NCBI RefSeq assembly: GCF_029846255.1
Contig: NZ_JARVWQ010000002.1
Location: 186,001-250,000 of the forward strand
Direction of reading: 5' to 3'
Length of the DNA: 64,000 nt
From: Amnibacterium sp. CER49
Lineage (GTDB): Bacteria; Actinomycetota; Actinomycetes; Actinomycetales; Microbacteriaceae
Shown: piece by piece, positions 24,230-32,991 of the stretch
Numbering within the stretch: the first letter of the stretch is position 1
Layout of the letters: every line of letters starts with the position of its first letter
Notes under the pieces: generated by a model
Databases searched by the model: none
The model's input: the letters and a program-made list of their open reading frames with translations, nothing else
Told to the model about the DNA's origin: nothing
Position numbers and translations under genes: made by a program

Positions 24230-25639
24230 ATGAGCGAGGCGACGGTTCCGGCGACCGCGACGGGACCGGCCGCGCAGCGCCTGCTCTGGGCGGCGATCCT
24301 CGCCTCGTTCGTGGCGTTCCTCGACGGCTCGATCGTGAACATCGCCCTCCCCGCGATCGACCGCGACCTCCACGGCGGGGTGGTGCTGCAGCAGTGGGTC
24401 GTCGACGGCTACCTGCTCACCCTCTCGGCGCTGATCCTCGTCGCCGGCGCCGTGTCGGACCGCTTCGGCCGGCTGCGCGTGCTGCGGATCGCGGTCGTCG
24501 CGTTCACCGTCACGAGCCTGCTCTGCGCGATCAGCCCCACGGGCGTCGTGCTCGTGATCGCGCGGCTGCTGCAGGGCGTCGCGGGAGCGCTGCTCGTGCC
24601 GGGGTCGCTGTCGCTCATCATCGCGACGTTCGAGGGCGACGCGCAGGGCCGCGCGATCGGCCGCTGGACGGCGTGGACGAGCGTCTCGTTCCTGGTCGGG
24701 CCGCTCGTCGGCGGCCTGCTCGTCGACGCGGTCGGCTGGCGGAGCGTCTTCGCGCTCTCGGTGCTGCCCGCGCTCGGCGCGCTCCTGCTGCTCGGCCGCG
24801 CCCGCGACGAGGCGCGCACCGAGGAGGCGGCGCGGTTCGACGTGCTCTCCGCGGCGCTCGCGGCGCTCGGTCTCGCCGGCGTCGTCACCGGCCTCATCCA
24901 GCTCGGCGCCGAGCGGAGCACGCTGCCACCGTGGGCGGGTACCGCGCTGCTCGTCACGGGCGCCGTGCTGCTCGTCGGGTTCGTGGTCGTGGACCGCCGC
25001 ACGACGGCGCCCCTCGTGCCGCCGGCGCTCTTCCGGTCGGGCAACTTCGCGGCCGGCAACGCCGCGACGCTGTTCATCTACGCGGGCCTCAACCTGCTCG
25101 GCTTCGTCCCGGCCCTCTTCCTGCAGCAGGTCGTGCGGCTGCCCGCGACGGCCGCCGCGCTCGTCGGTCTGCCCTCGACGGTGCTGATGATCCTGCTCTC
25201 CGGCCGGTTCGGGGCGCTCGCCGGCCGGTTCGGGCCGCGGCTGTTCATGACCGTGGGACCGCTCGTCGCCGCGACCGGCGCGGTCGTCATGTCGTTCGTG
25301 CGCTCACCCGAGGGCGCGGTGCCGCTGCTCGTCGCCGGCGTGGTGCTCTCCGGGATCGGCGTCGCGGCCACGGTCGCGCCGCTCACGGCCGCGGTGCTCG
25401 GTGCCGTGCCCGCGTCGGAGAGCGGCATCGGCTCCGCCGTGAACAACGCCGTCGCGCGGGTCGCCGGACTCGTCGCCACGGCCTGCGTCGGCTTCGTGCT
25501 CGGCGGCGTCGTCGCCGTGCCGGGCTTCATCCGGGCCTCGCTCGTCACGGCCGCGCTGCTCGCCGCGGGCGGCCTCGTCTCGCTCGCCGGGATCCGCAAC
25601 CCGCCCCGGAGCGCGGCGGGTCGCCCCGGGGACGGGTAG
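24230..25639 (+). CDS. MFS transporter, DHA2 (EmrB/QacA-like) drug exporter
   Basis: A 469-residue major facilitator with about 14 hydrophobic segments. It starts with FVAFLDGSIVNIALPAIDRD, the D-family DHA2 motif in helix 1, followed by motif A GAVSDRFGRLRVLR and motif C in SFLVGPLVGGLL. These mark 14-TM proton-driven multidrug exporters. No TetR-type regulator lies next to it, so inducers are unknown. It is divergent from the dienelactone hydrolase gene and convergent with the CYTH-CHAD gene eight bases on. Confidence 0.9.
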   Translation: MSEATVPATATGPAAQRLLWAAILASFVAFLDGSIVNIALPAIDRDLHGGVVLQQWVVDGYLLTLSALILVAGAVSDRFGRLRVLRIAVVAFTVTSLLCAISPTGVVLVIARLLQGVAGALLVPGSLSLIIATFEGDAQGRAIGRWTAWTSVSFLVGPLVGGLLVDAVGWRSVFALSVLPALGALLLLGRARDEARTEEAARFDVLSAALAALGLAGVVTGLIQLGAERSTLPPWAGTALLVTGAVLLVGFVVVDRRTTAPLVPPALFRSGNFAAGNAATLFIYAGLNLLGFVPALFLQQVVRLPATAAALVGLPSTVLMILLSGRFGALAGRFGPRLFMTVGPLVAATGAVVMSFVRSPEGAVPLLVAGVVLSGIGVAATVAPLTAAVLGAVPASESGIGSAVNNAVARVAGLVATACVGFVLGGVVAVPGFIRASLVTAALLAAGGLVSLAGIRNPPRSAAGRPGDG

Positions 25640-25647
25640 GCGGCGCG

Positions 25648-27138
25648 CTACCGGGCGGCAGCGGCGAGCTTCGCGACGGCCCGGTCGATGCGGGCGCGGA
25701 GCCGGTCGAGCTCGCGGCCGCCCCGCTCCGCGACCACGCCGTAGACGTAGGCGTTCTCGCCGTCCGCCGCGGCCCGCTGCGACACGAACGGCAGCTCGTC
25801 GACGAGGAGCGCGAGGTCGCGGTGCCGGCCGATCGCGTCGTGGACGCGCTCGGCCCGCCGCGCGAGCCGTCGCAGCGAGGAGCCGCGGCTGAGCAGCCCG
25901 GCGTCGTCGAGCGACTCGATGAGGTAGCGGGCGCGCTTCGCGGCCTTCCGGGCGTCGTGGAGCGCCGACAGCGACTCGTCGAGATGCCGCGAGCGGCGCG
26001 CGGCCCGGCCGACCGCCGCGGTGGCGAGACGGGGGAGCAGGTCCGGGGGCTCGAGCGCGTCCGGCCCCGACGGCAGGGTGCGGGCGAAGGCGTCGAGGTC
26101 GGCGAGCAGGTCGAGGTGCGCGTCGGCCCGGAAGGCGGCGACGGCGCGACGCTGCGCCTCGGCGGCCCGCTCGTCCGCCGAATCCACGAGGCGGCGCCGC
26201 GCCGCGTCGATGCCGGGCACCGTCGCCGGGAGCGCGTCGAGCAGGGCGGCGGCGGTCGCCGCGGCGACGGTGGCGTCACGGGCGTCGCCGAGGGTCGCGC
26301 CGACGAGGCGGAGGCGGTCCCGCAGCCGGCGCCCCGCGGGGCCGACCACGTCGTCGAGGGCGAGGAGGGCGCGGAGGCGCCGCACGGTCTTGCGCATCCC
26401 GTGCACCGCCTCGGCGCCGCCGTGCTGCAGCGCGAAGGCGTCGCGGTGCAGCTGCTCGACCTGGGCGGCGATCAGGCGTCGCACCGCTTCGCCCGCGGTG
26501 CTCGCGGCAGGCGGCTCCTCGTCGCCCGTCTCACCGAGCGCCTGCGCGAGCTTCGACGGGCTCACCGACGGCCGGGCGCCCGCCGAGAGCAGCACCGGCT
26601 CGAGGGCGTCGAGCAGCCGCGCGGAGACCGCGGGGGCATCGCCGACCTGCTCCGCCTCCCACTCCCGCCAGGCGCGCAGCACGCCGCGGGCGACGTCGGT
26701 CGCCCGCACCACGTCGTCCGCGAACTCGACCCGCTCGGTCCCGGTCGCGTCGACGAGCAGCACGGCGGTGCGGGTCGTCTCGATGCGGGCGATCGGCTCG
26801 AGCGCGGCGTCCCGCACGCGGGAGCGCACGGCGTCGAGCACCGCCGGCGGCGGCGTGTCGGGGGAGCGCTCGTCGATCTCGCCGTGCACCTCGGTGCGCC
26901 CCACGGCCGCAGGCAGCTTCACGTGCCAGCCGGAGTCGTGACCGCCGCGGCGGCGGCGGAGCGCGATGCGCGCGCGGGCGAGCACGCGGTCGGCGGTGTC
27001 GAAGTAGACGGCCTCGAGGTGCGCCGCAGCGACCGGCCGTGCCTCTGCCACCCCCGGCACCTGCGCGAGGTCCGGGACCACCGCGGCCTCGCCCACCGCG
27101 TACTTGCGCTCGATCTCGGCGTGGTGCCCGTCGGTCAT
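25648..27138 (-). CDS. CYTH and CHAD domain protein (polyphosphate-associated)
   Basis: A 496-residue two-domain protein. Residues 7-200 form a CYTH triphosphate tunnel domain starting AEIERKY, the ExExK signature, with alternating charged strands such as RIALRRRRGG and WHVKLPA. Residues 220-496 form a CHAD domain of antiparallel helices rich in His, Arg and Lys (VHGMRKTVRRLRALL, LHDARKAAKRARYLIE), which binds polyphosphate in known members. Likely acts on or stores inorganic polyphosphate or another triphosphate in the cytoplasm. GGGAGGA 9 bases before ATG 27138 decides the start over ATG 27147. It is divergent, by 65 bases, from a Ser/Thr kinase. Confidence 0.92.
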   Translation of the reverse strand: MTDGHHAEIERKYAVGEAAVVPDLAQVPGVAEARPVAAAHLEAVYFDTADRVLARARIALRRRRGGHDSGWHVKLPAAVGRTEVHGEIDERSPDTPPPAVLDAVRSRVRDAALEPIARIETTRTAVLLVDATGTERVEFADDVVRATDVARGVLRAWREWEAEQVGDAPAVSARLLDALEPVLLSAGARPSVSPSKLAQALGETGDEEPPAASTAGEAVRRLIAAQVEQLHRDAFALQHGGAEAVHGMRKTVRRLRALLALDDVVGPAGRRLRDRLRLVGATLGDARDATVAAATAAALLDALPATVPGIDAARRRLVDSADERAAEAQRRAVAAFRADAHLDLLADLDAFARTLPSGPDALEPPDLLPRLATAAVGRAARRSRHLDESLSALHDARKAAKRARYLIESLDDAGLLSRGSSLRRLARRAERVHDAIGRHRDLALLVDELPFVSQRAAADGENAYVYGVVAERGGRELDRLRARIDRAVAKLAAAAR

Positions 27139-27176
27139 GGCGAGCATCCTCCCGCACCGCGGGGAGGGCGCGCCGA

Positions 27177-27182
27177 TAGGAT
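27177..27182 (+). promoter_or_regulatory. Candidate -10 box of the kinase-GAF gene
   Basis: TAGGAT, 21 bases before the ATG at 27204, followed by the purine-rich ribosome binding site GGAAGAGGAG. Confidence 0.4.
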
Positions 27183-27203
27183 CCGAGCGCGGAAGAGGAG
27201 TCG

Positions 27204-28571
27204 ATGGCAGCACCGGACGCCCCGGTCCCGCAGCGGGTGCTGCAGGGCCGCTACCGGCTCCGCTCCGTGCTCGGCAGCGGGGGCAAAGCCGTCGTCTACC
27301 GGGCGATGGACGAGCTGCTCGGCCGCGAGGTGGCGGTCAAGGTCTTCACGGCACGGGCCGTCGACGCCGCCGAGATCCGCCAGCAGGAGGCCGAGGCGCG
27401 GCTGCTCGCCTCGCTGAGCATGCACGGCCTCGTCATGCTCCTCGACGCGGGCGTCGACCTCACCGCCGACGGGACGCCGCAGGTGTTCCTCGTCATGGAG
27501 CTCGTCGAGGGCCACGACCTGAAGGAGCTGCTCCGCTCCGGGTCGCTCACCCTGCGGCAGGTGGCGCACTTCGGCTTCGACCTCACCGACGCCCTGCAGT
27601 ACGTGCACGAGCACGGCGTGGTGCACCGCGACGTGAAGCCGGCGAACGTGCTGCTGCTCGACTACGGCGCCGACCGGCGCCCGCGCGTGAAGCTCGCCGA
27701 CTTCGGCATCGCCGCGCTCGGCGTCGGGCAGGAGGGCGACGACCTCCGCACCGGCACCGCGGCCTACCTCAGCCCCGAGCAGGTGGCGGGGGAGCCCGTC
27801 GGACCGCCGAGCGACGTCTACTCGCTCGGCCTGGTGCTGCTCGAGTGCATCACCGGGCGGATGGAGTACCCGGGCGAGCCCGCCGCGGCGGCCCGGGAAC
27901 GGCTCGTCCGCGCCCCCGAGATCCCCGCCGACCTCCCGCCCGAGTGGCGGGGCGTGCTCGCGGGGATGCTGGCCCGGCGTCCCGAGGACCGGCCGGCGCT
28001 GCCGGACCTCGTGCTCGCCTTCCGTCAGCTCGTCGTCGAGGAGACCGCGCGGCACCGCCCCGGCCGTCCCGCTCGCCAGGGCGACGGCGAGCGCGCGGAC
28101 GCCCTCCGCGCCTACGGCGTGCTCGGCACGCCGCCCGACGACGCCTTCGACCGCATCACCGCCCTCGCGGCGCGCATCGTCGAGACACCGCTCGCGGCGA
28201 TCGCCTTCCCCGACGGCGACGCCCTCTGGTTCAAGTCGCGCATCGGGCTCGCCTCGCCCGCCGTGCCGCGCGGCGCGCTCGCCTCGCTCGCCCTCGACGA
28301 CGCGGGCCCGACCGTGGTCGAGGACGCCGCGGCCGACCCGCGCACCGCCGACGACCCGCTCGTCACCGGGCCCGACCGGGTGCGGTTCTTCGCGGCCGTG
28401 CCCCTGACGACGCCCGACCGGGTGCGGATCGGGATGCTCTGCGTGCTCGACGTGTGGCCGCGCACGCTCGAGCCGGATGCGCGCGACAGCCTCGTCGACC
28501 TCGCCGCGGTCGTCATGCACGAGATGGAGCTGCGCCGAGCGGCGCGGCGCGCCGCGCTCGAAGGCGGCTGA
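27204..28571 (+). CDS. Soluble Ser/Thr protein kinase with C-terminal GAF domain
   Basis: A 455-residue Hanks-type kinase. The Gly loop is LGSGGKAVVY, catalytic Lys46 is in VAVKVF, HRDVKPANV at 141-149, DFG at 166-168, and the activation segment ends TGTAAYLSPEQ. Residues from about 300 form a GAF domain: ADALRAYGVLGTPPDDAFDR, WFKSRIGL and a closing PLTTPDRVRIGMLCVLD. There is no membrane segment, unlike most PknB kinases, so the GAF domain rather than an outside sensor probably controls activity. GGAAGAGGAG precedes ATG 27204. Divergent from the CYTH-CHAD protein. Confidence 0.92.
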   Translation: MAAPDAPVPQRVLQGRYRLRSVLGSGGKAVVYRAMDELLGREVAVKVFTARAVDAAEIRQQEAEARLLASLSMHGLVMLLDAGVDLTADGTPQVFLVMELVEGHDLKELLRSGSLTLRQVAHFGFDLTDALQYVHEHGVVHRDVKPANVLLLDYGADRRPRVKLADFGIAALGVGQEGDDLRTGTAAYLSPEQVAGEPVGPPSDVYSLGLVLLECITGRMEYPGEPAAAARERLVRAPEIPADLPPEWRGVLAGMLARRPEDRPALPDLVLAFRQLVVEETARHRPGRPARQGDGERADALRAYGVLGTPPDDAFDRITALAARIVETPLAAIAFPDGDALWFKSRIGLASPAVPRGALASLALDDAGPTVVEDAAADPRTADDPLVTGPDRVRFFAAVPLTTPDRVRIGMLCVLDVWPRTLEPDARDSLVDLAAVVMHEMELRRAARRAALEGG

Positions 28572-28641
28572 TCCGTCACGTTCGGCTCGTTCGGAGGCGG
28601 GATCTGGCTGACTGACGGGCGGAGACCTTCAGGGAGAGAAC

Positions 28642-29571
28642 ATGACGGCGCTCGACTTCGGCCCGGTGATGCTGGGCGGCAACGTGTTCGGCTGGACGAC
28701 CGACAGGGAGCAGTCCTTCCGCGTGCTCGACGCCTTCGTCGACGGGGGAGGTCGGTCGATCGACACGGCCGACGTCTACTCGGCCTGGATCGAGGGCAAC
28801 TCCGGCGGCGAGTCCGAGTCGATCATCGGCGAGTGGTTCGCCTCGCGTGGGCGCCGCGACGACGTCGTGCTCGCGACGAAGGTGTACAGCCACCCCGAGC
28901 GCCACGGCCTGTCCGCGAGGAACATCGCGGCGGCGGTGGAGGACTCGCTGCGGCGCCTGCAGACCGACCGGATCGACCTCTACTTCGCGCACCGCGACGA
29001 CCAGGAGGTGCCGCTCGAGGAGACGCTCACGGCGTTCGATCGCCTCGTCCGCGACGGCAAGGTGCGCGAGCTCGGCGCCTCGAACCACAGCCCCGCCCGC
29101 CTCCGTGAGGCGGCCGAGGTCGCGTCGTCCGCCGGCCTCACCCCGTACACGGTCGCGCAGGACGAGTACAGCCTCGTCGCGCGCGACGCGGAGATCGACC
29201 TGCTGCCGACCCTCGGGACCCTCGGCATGGTCGAGGTGCCGTACTCCTCGCTCGCGAGCGGCTTCCTCACCGGCAAGTACCGGCCGGGCGCCACCGTCGA
29301 CTCGAAGCGCGCCGGCAGCGCCGCGAAGCACCTCGACGACCCCCGCGCGGTCGACCTCCTCGACGTGCTCGACGACGTCGCCGCGGCGCAGGGCGTGAGC
29401 GTTCCCGCGATCGCGCTCGCCTGGCTCGCCGCGCAGGCCCACGTCGCGGCGCCGATCGCGAGCGCGCGCACCCCCGAGCAGGTGGGCGACCTGCTGCAGG
29501 CGGCCCGGGTGACGCTCACGCGGCAGGAGCTCGAGCAGCTCTCCGCCGTCACCGAGCCCGTCTCCGCCTGA
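28642..29571 (+). CDS. Aldo/keto reductase
   Basis: A 309-residue NADPH-dependent aldo/keto reductase with a TIM barrel. The tetrad is visible: Asp and Tyr in SIDTADVYSAW, Lys in LATKVYS, His in LYFAHRDD. The cofactor-binding end has PIASARTPEQVGDLL. GGGAGAG lies 5 bases before the ATG. The substrate is unknown, probably a reactive aldehyde or sugar. It precedes the CDF transporter by 16 bases and could be co-transcribed with it. A second AKR of a different subgroup lies at 35601. Confidence 0.92.
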   Translation: MTALDFGPVMLGGNVFGWTTDREQSFRVLDAFVDGGGRSIDTADVYSAWIEGNSGGESESIIGEWFASRGRRDDVVLATKVYSHPERHGLSARNIAAAVEDSLRRLQTDRIDLYFAHRDDQEVPLEETLTAFDRLVRDGKVRELGASNHSPARLREAAEVASSAGLTPYTVAQDEYSLVARDAEIDLLPTLGTLGMVEVPYSSLASGFLTGKYRPGATVDSKRAGSAAKHLDDPRAVDLLDVLDDVAAAQGVSVPAIALAWLAAQAHVAAPIASARTPEQVGDLLQAARVTLTRQELEQLSAVTEPVSA

Positions 29572-29587
29572 CCGACGAGGGATCGCG

Positions 29588-30535
29588 ATGTCCGAGGCGG
29601 GCTCCGGCCAGGGCGGCGAGTCGCTCGTCACCGTGCTCGTCGCGTTCGCCGCGAACCTCGCCATCGCGATCGCGAAGACCGTCGCGGCGCTCCTCACGGC
29701 TTCGGCATCGATGTTCGCCGAGGCGCTGCACTCGTGGGCCGACGCCGGGAACGAGGTGTTCCTCTACATCGCCGGCAAGCGGGCCCAGAAGCCGCCGGAC
29801 GGCGCCCACCCGCTCGGCTACGGCCGTGACTCCTACGTCTGGTCGATGTTCGCCGCCGTCGGCCTGTTCACGGTCGGCGCGGTCGTGTCGATCCAGCACG
29901 GCATCAGCGAGCTCACCTCGAAGGGGCCGGCCGAGGAGGTGCTCGTCAACTACATCGTGCTCGGCGTCTCGTTCGTCCTCGAAGGGGTCTCGTTCGTGCG
30001 CGCGCTGAGCCAGGTGCGCGGGGCCGCCTCCGCGGCCGACCGCGAGCTGCTGTCGTACACCCTGAACACCTCGGACCCCACGGTCCGGGCCGTCTTCTTC
30101 GAGGACCTCGCGGCGCTCGTCGGCATCGTGATCGCCGCCATCGGCATCACGCTCCACGAGCTCACCGGCGTGGCGCTGTGGGACGCGGCAGGCTCGATCG
30201 CCGTCGGGCTCGTGCTCGGCGTGGTCGCGGTCATCCTCATCCAGCAGAACCGCCGCTTCCTCATCGGGGAGGCCGTCGACCCGAAGATCCTGCGTGCCGC
30301 GCTCGCGATGCTCACGGAGCGCCCGGACATCAAGGGCGTCACCTACCTGCACCTCGAGTACGTCGGCCCCGGGTCGGTCTTCCTCGTCGCCGCGGTCGAC
30401 CTCGAGGGCGACGAGCGCGAGTCGGACGTCGCGCAGTCGCTCCGGCGCATCGCCGAGGAGCTCCAGCAACGCCCCCATGTGCTCCGCGCGGTGCTCACCC
30501 TCTCGGTGCCCGGCGAGCCGGTCGTCGCCCTGTAG
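29588..30535 (+). CDS. Cation diffusion facilitator (CDF) metal transporter
   Basis: A 315-residue metal/proton antiporter. Six hydrophobic segments are present; helix 2 carries AEALHSWADAGNE with the His and Asp metal ligands and helix 5 carries FFEDLAALVGIVIAA, the paired Asp site. HPLGYGRD after helix 2 is the usual CDF loop. The cytoplasmic C-terminal domain has the ferredoxin-like strands IKGVTYLHLEYVGP and VFLVAAVDLE. CDF proteins export Zn, Mn or Fe; the HxxxD / EDxxA ligand set does not settle which. A GGCACCC/GGGTGCC hairpin starts at its stop codon. Confidence 0.92.
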   Translation: MSEAGSGQGGESLVTVLVAFAANLAIAIAKTVAALLTASASMFAEALHSWADAGNEVFLYIAGKRAQKPPDGAHPLGYGRDSYVWSMFAAVGLFTVGAVVSIQHGISELTSKGPAEEVLVNYIVLGVSFVLEGVSFVRALSQVRGAASAADRELLSYTLNTSDPTVRAVFFEDLAALVGIVIAAIGITLHELTGVALWDAAGSIAVGLVLGVVAVILIQQNRRFLIGEAVDPKILRAALAMLTERPDIKGVTYLHLEYVGPGSVFLVAAVDLEGDERESDVAQSLRRIAEELQQRPHVLRAVLTLSVPGEPVVAL

Positions 30536-30554
30536 GCACCCCGGCGCGGGTGCC
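30535..30554 (+). terminator. Possible terminator hairpin after the CDF gene
   Basis: GGCACCC and GGGTGCC can pair around a six-base loop, overlapping the end of the stop codon. No T-tract follows, so efficiency is uncertain. Confidence 0.35.
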
Positions 30555-30698
30555 CTCCGTCGTCCGGTCCCGCACTCTGGGGGCAGGTCGCGCCGCGCGT
30601 TCCGCGCCCGCGCGGCGGATGCTTGGACCTGTCGCGGGGGGCGCCTCGGGGGAAGCGCCATCGGCCTCGCGACGTCCACATCGGATCTGGGGGGAACC

Positions 30699-31187
30699 GT
30701 GTCGGAAGAGGCGCAGCCGGAACGGGTTGCGACGGTGGTGGCGATCCTGTGCGTGGGCGTCGTCGGGCTCGGCCTGTGGTTCTACTGGCCGCTCGGCGTC
30801 GGACTCGGCCTGCTGCTCGGGATCGCCGCCACCGTGATCGTCGGGGTGGTCGTGCAGCGCCGGAACGAGCGCGAGGCGCTCGCGGAGCCGCTCGAGCTCG
30901 ACGAGGCGGGCGACGACGACCTGTGGCAGGAGTTCCGCCGGCTGCGCGTGCGGCTCGGCGACGACTGGGACGACTTCGCCGACGCGGCGGTGCTCGTCAC
31001 CCGCTCGCAGTGGGCGACGCCCGAGATGCTCGAGCGCGAGCTCGACGTGCCGTCGGCGCGGGCGTACGAGCTGCTGATGCTCCTCGAGGACGAGGGCTTC
31101 GTGGGGCCGACCCGCGGCGACCGCCCGCGCGACGTGCTCGTCGCGCCGGACGCCGCCGCGGATCTGCTGCGCCTGCTGCACGCCTGA
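30699..31187 (+). CDS. Small membrane protein with FtsK-gamma-like winged helix (copy 1)
   Basis: A 162-residue protein with a two-helix membrane hairpin (about residues 9-51, turn FYWPLG) and a cytoplasmic winged helix (about 88-160). The latter follows the FtsK/SpoIIIE gamma-domain pattern: AVLVTRSQWATPEMLERELD, VPSARAYELLMLLEDEGFVG and PRDVLVAP align in order with the corresponding segments of actinobacterial FtsK. No motor or Walker motif is present. The recognition helix is less basic than in FtsK, so KOPS binding may be lost. GTG 30699 has only weak upstream purines (GGGGGAA). Its sequence and layout match the next gene. Function unknown; likely DNA- or FtsK-associated at the membrane (inference). 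Confidence 0.78.
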   Translation: MSEEAQPERVATVVAILCVGVVGLGLWFYWPLGVGLGLLLGIAATVIVGVVVQRRNEREALAEPLELDEAGDDDLWQEFRRLRVRLGDDWDDFADAAVLVTRSQWATPEMLERELDVPSARAYELLMLLEDEGFVGPTRGDRPRDVLVAPDAAADLLRLLHA

Positions 31188-31387
31188 CCCGGGCCGGAGC
31201 CCGAGAGGGCGCTCCGAAGGTGCCGGATGGGGTGGAGACCCGGGCGAGCGCGTGGGCAGGATGGGACGGGCGGGTCGGCCCGGGACCCGTTCCACCGGTG
31301 CCGCGGCTTCGCTGGCGGCCCGGTGCAGGGCGCGATGCGCCCGCCGCCGCACCCTCGGCGGTCGTCCCGCACCTCGGAAGGACGCCC

Positions 31388-31951
31388 GTGCCCGCACCGA
31401 TCCTCGATCTCCGCGCCACCCTGCTCCTCGTCGGCGGCCTCGCCGTCGTGGTCGTGCTGCTCGTCTTCGTGTGGCCGCTCGGCGCGCTGGCCGGCATCGC
31501 CCTCAGCGCCTGGGCCGTGCTCGCCATCGGCACCGCGCTGCAGCGGGAGGCCGACGAGCAGCTGGCCGCCGGCCGCGCCGAGCTGGCAGCGGCGCTCGCC
31601 GCCGAGCGCCGAGAGGTGCTGCAGCCGACCGAGGCGCCCGTGGCTCCGGCTCCGCTCGTGGAGCCCGTCCGGAGCGACCCGGTCCGGAGCGGCCCGGCCC
31701 GGCCCGGCGCGCGATCCGCGGAGATCGATCGGGACGTCGCCCGCGCCGCTCGGCTCGTCGTCGCCACGCAGTACGCCTCCGCGGCCCGCCTGCAGCGCGA
31801 GCTGCATGTGCCGTACTCGCGGGCACGCCGCATCCTCGACGACCTCGAGCAGCGCCGGCTCGTCGGACCCGCCGCCGGCACCGCGCCGCGCCGCGTGCTG
31901 CTGCCGAAGGAGCGGCTGCCCGAGCTCGAGTCCGTGCTCGCCGCCGACTGA
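31388..31951 (+). CDS. Small membrane protein with FtsK-gamma-like winged helix (copy 2)
   Basis: A 187-residue paralogue of the preceding gene. Two N-terminal membrane helices (about 10-50) meet at the same WPLG turn. A short helical stalk (READEQLAAGRAELAAALAA) and a Pro/Arg linker with the repeat VRSDPVRSGPARPG follow, then a winged helix: AARLVVATQYASAARLQREL, VPYSRARRILDDLEQRRLVG, APRRVLLPKE. This copy keeps the basic recognition helix SRARR seen in FtsK gamma. GGAAGGA 6 bases before GTG 31388 fixes the start. It lies 200 bases after copy 1 and converges with the helical protein gene. Function unknown. Confidence 0.8.
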   Translation: MPAPILDLRATLLLVGGLAVVVVLLVFVWPLGALAGIALSAWAVLAIGTALQREADEQLAAGRAELAAALAAERREVLQPTEAPVAPAPLVEPVRSDPVRSGPARPGARSAEIDRDVARAARLVVATQYASAARLQRELHVPYSRARRILDDLEQRRLVGPAAGTAPRRVLLPKERLPELESVLAAD

Positions 31952-31967
31952 GGCGCCCCGCGGCGCC
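31952..31967 (+). terminator. Weak hairpin after copy 2
   Basis: GGCGCC-CCGC-GGCGCC immediately after the stop codon, between two convergent genes. It is only a six-base stem with no T-tract; a similar hairpin lies at 36618-36633. Confidence 0.3.
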
Positions 31968-31972
31968 CGAGG

Positions 31973-32917
31973 TCACGCCAGCCGGCGTTCCGCGTCCCGC
32001 GCCCGATCGAGCGCCTCGCGCGCGTCGTCCACCTCGCGCCGCGCCGCCCGCTGGGCCGTCCGGGCGCCGGTGAGCACGTCCTCGGCGTCCTGCAGCTCGT
32101 CCTCGGCCTCGTGCAGCTGCCGGCGCAGCTCGTCGAGCCGCTCCCGGAGCCCGTCGGTGCGGCGCGTGAGCGCATCCACTCGCCCCTCGCCGTCCTCCAC
32201 CGCGTCGCCGGTGTCGGCGGCGCGACGCTCGGCGCGCTGCAGCGCCCGATCGGCCGCCTCGACCGCGCGCTGCGCCTCCTCGCGCTCCCGCAGGCGGCGG
32301 CGCTCCTCCGCGCTCGGTGCCGCCGGTGCTGCCGGTGCCGCAGGCGAAGGCACCGCGCGCAGCCGCTGCCGTCCCTCGCCCCCGGGCGTGAGCGGGGGGA
32401 GCGCGACGTACTCGTCGAGCTCGGCGCCGTCGATGCCCTCCACCGGCAGCGCCTTCACGAGCCGCCCCGTCGCCACCGCGACGGCCGCCGCGTCGCTCAC
32501 CATCGCGGCGTTCAAGGTGGCGGCGACCTCGTCGAGCACCCCCTGCGCGGGATGCCGGCCGTCGCCCGCGGCGAGGTCGGCGGCCTCCGCGGCCACCCGG
32601 TTCACGAGGCGCCGGCGCTGGACGCCGAGCTCGCGCAGCGCCGCCGCGTCGAGCTCCGCGGTGGCCTGCCGCAGCGAGGCGCCGAGGTCGAGCAGCTGGG
32701 TCGTCTGGTCCGCCCGCTCCCGCGTCAGGCGGTTCACGAGCCAGGCGGCGACGGTCGGTTTCGCGAGCGCACCGATCGCGGTCGCGAGCGCGCGGTCGCC
32801 CTCGGTCCGCGCGGCCCGCACCTGCTCGGTGCGGGCGCCGATGAAGTCGCCGAGCGGCAGGCCGTAGAGCCGCTGCGCGACCGCCTCCGCCCCGCCGGGT
32901 TCCGTCCCTGCGCTCAC
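31973..32917 (-). CDS. Helical/coiled-coil hypothetical protein
   Basis: A 314-residue protein I recognise as a recurrent actinobacterial type without a named function. The N-terminal half is conserved-looking (AVAQRLYGLPLGDFIGARTE, ATAIGALAKPTVAAWLVNRL). The C-terminal half, from about residue 205, is a long charged coiled coil (ERRRLREREEAQRAVEAADR, then heptads to the end) after an Ala/Pro linker. No signal peptide or membrane segment. GTG 32917 with GAAGGAAG upstream is chosen. It is divergent from the penicillin-binding protein with 86 bases between, so they share a regulatory region; a cell-wall or cytoskeletal link is possible but unproven. Confidence 0.75.
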   Translation of the reverse strand: MSAGTEPGGAEAVAQRLYGLPLGDFIGARTEQVRAARTEGDRALATAIGALAKPTVAAWLVNRLTRERADQTTQLLDLGASLRQATAELDAAALRELGVQRRRLVNRVAAEAADLAAGDGRHPAQGVLDEVAATLNAAMVSDAAAVAVATGRLVKALPVEGIDGAELDEYVALPPLTPGGEGRQRLRAVPSPAAPAAPAAPSAEERRRLREREEAQRAVEAADRALQRAERRAADTGDAVEDGEGRVDALTRRTDGLRERLDELRRQLHEAEDELQDAEDVLTGARTAQRAARREVDDAREALDRARDAERRLA

Positions 32918-32991
32918 ACGCTTCCTTCGGATTTCGTAACAGATCGCGCACGACGCGCCGCTCCTGCGCGGCGTGGCGACGGATGTGTTCG

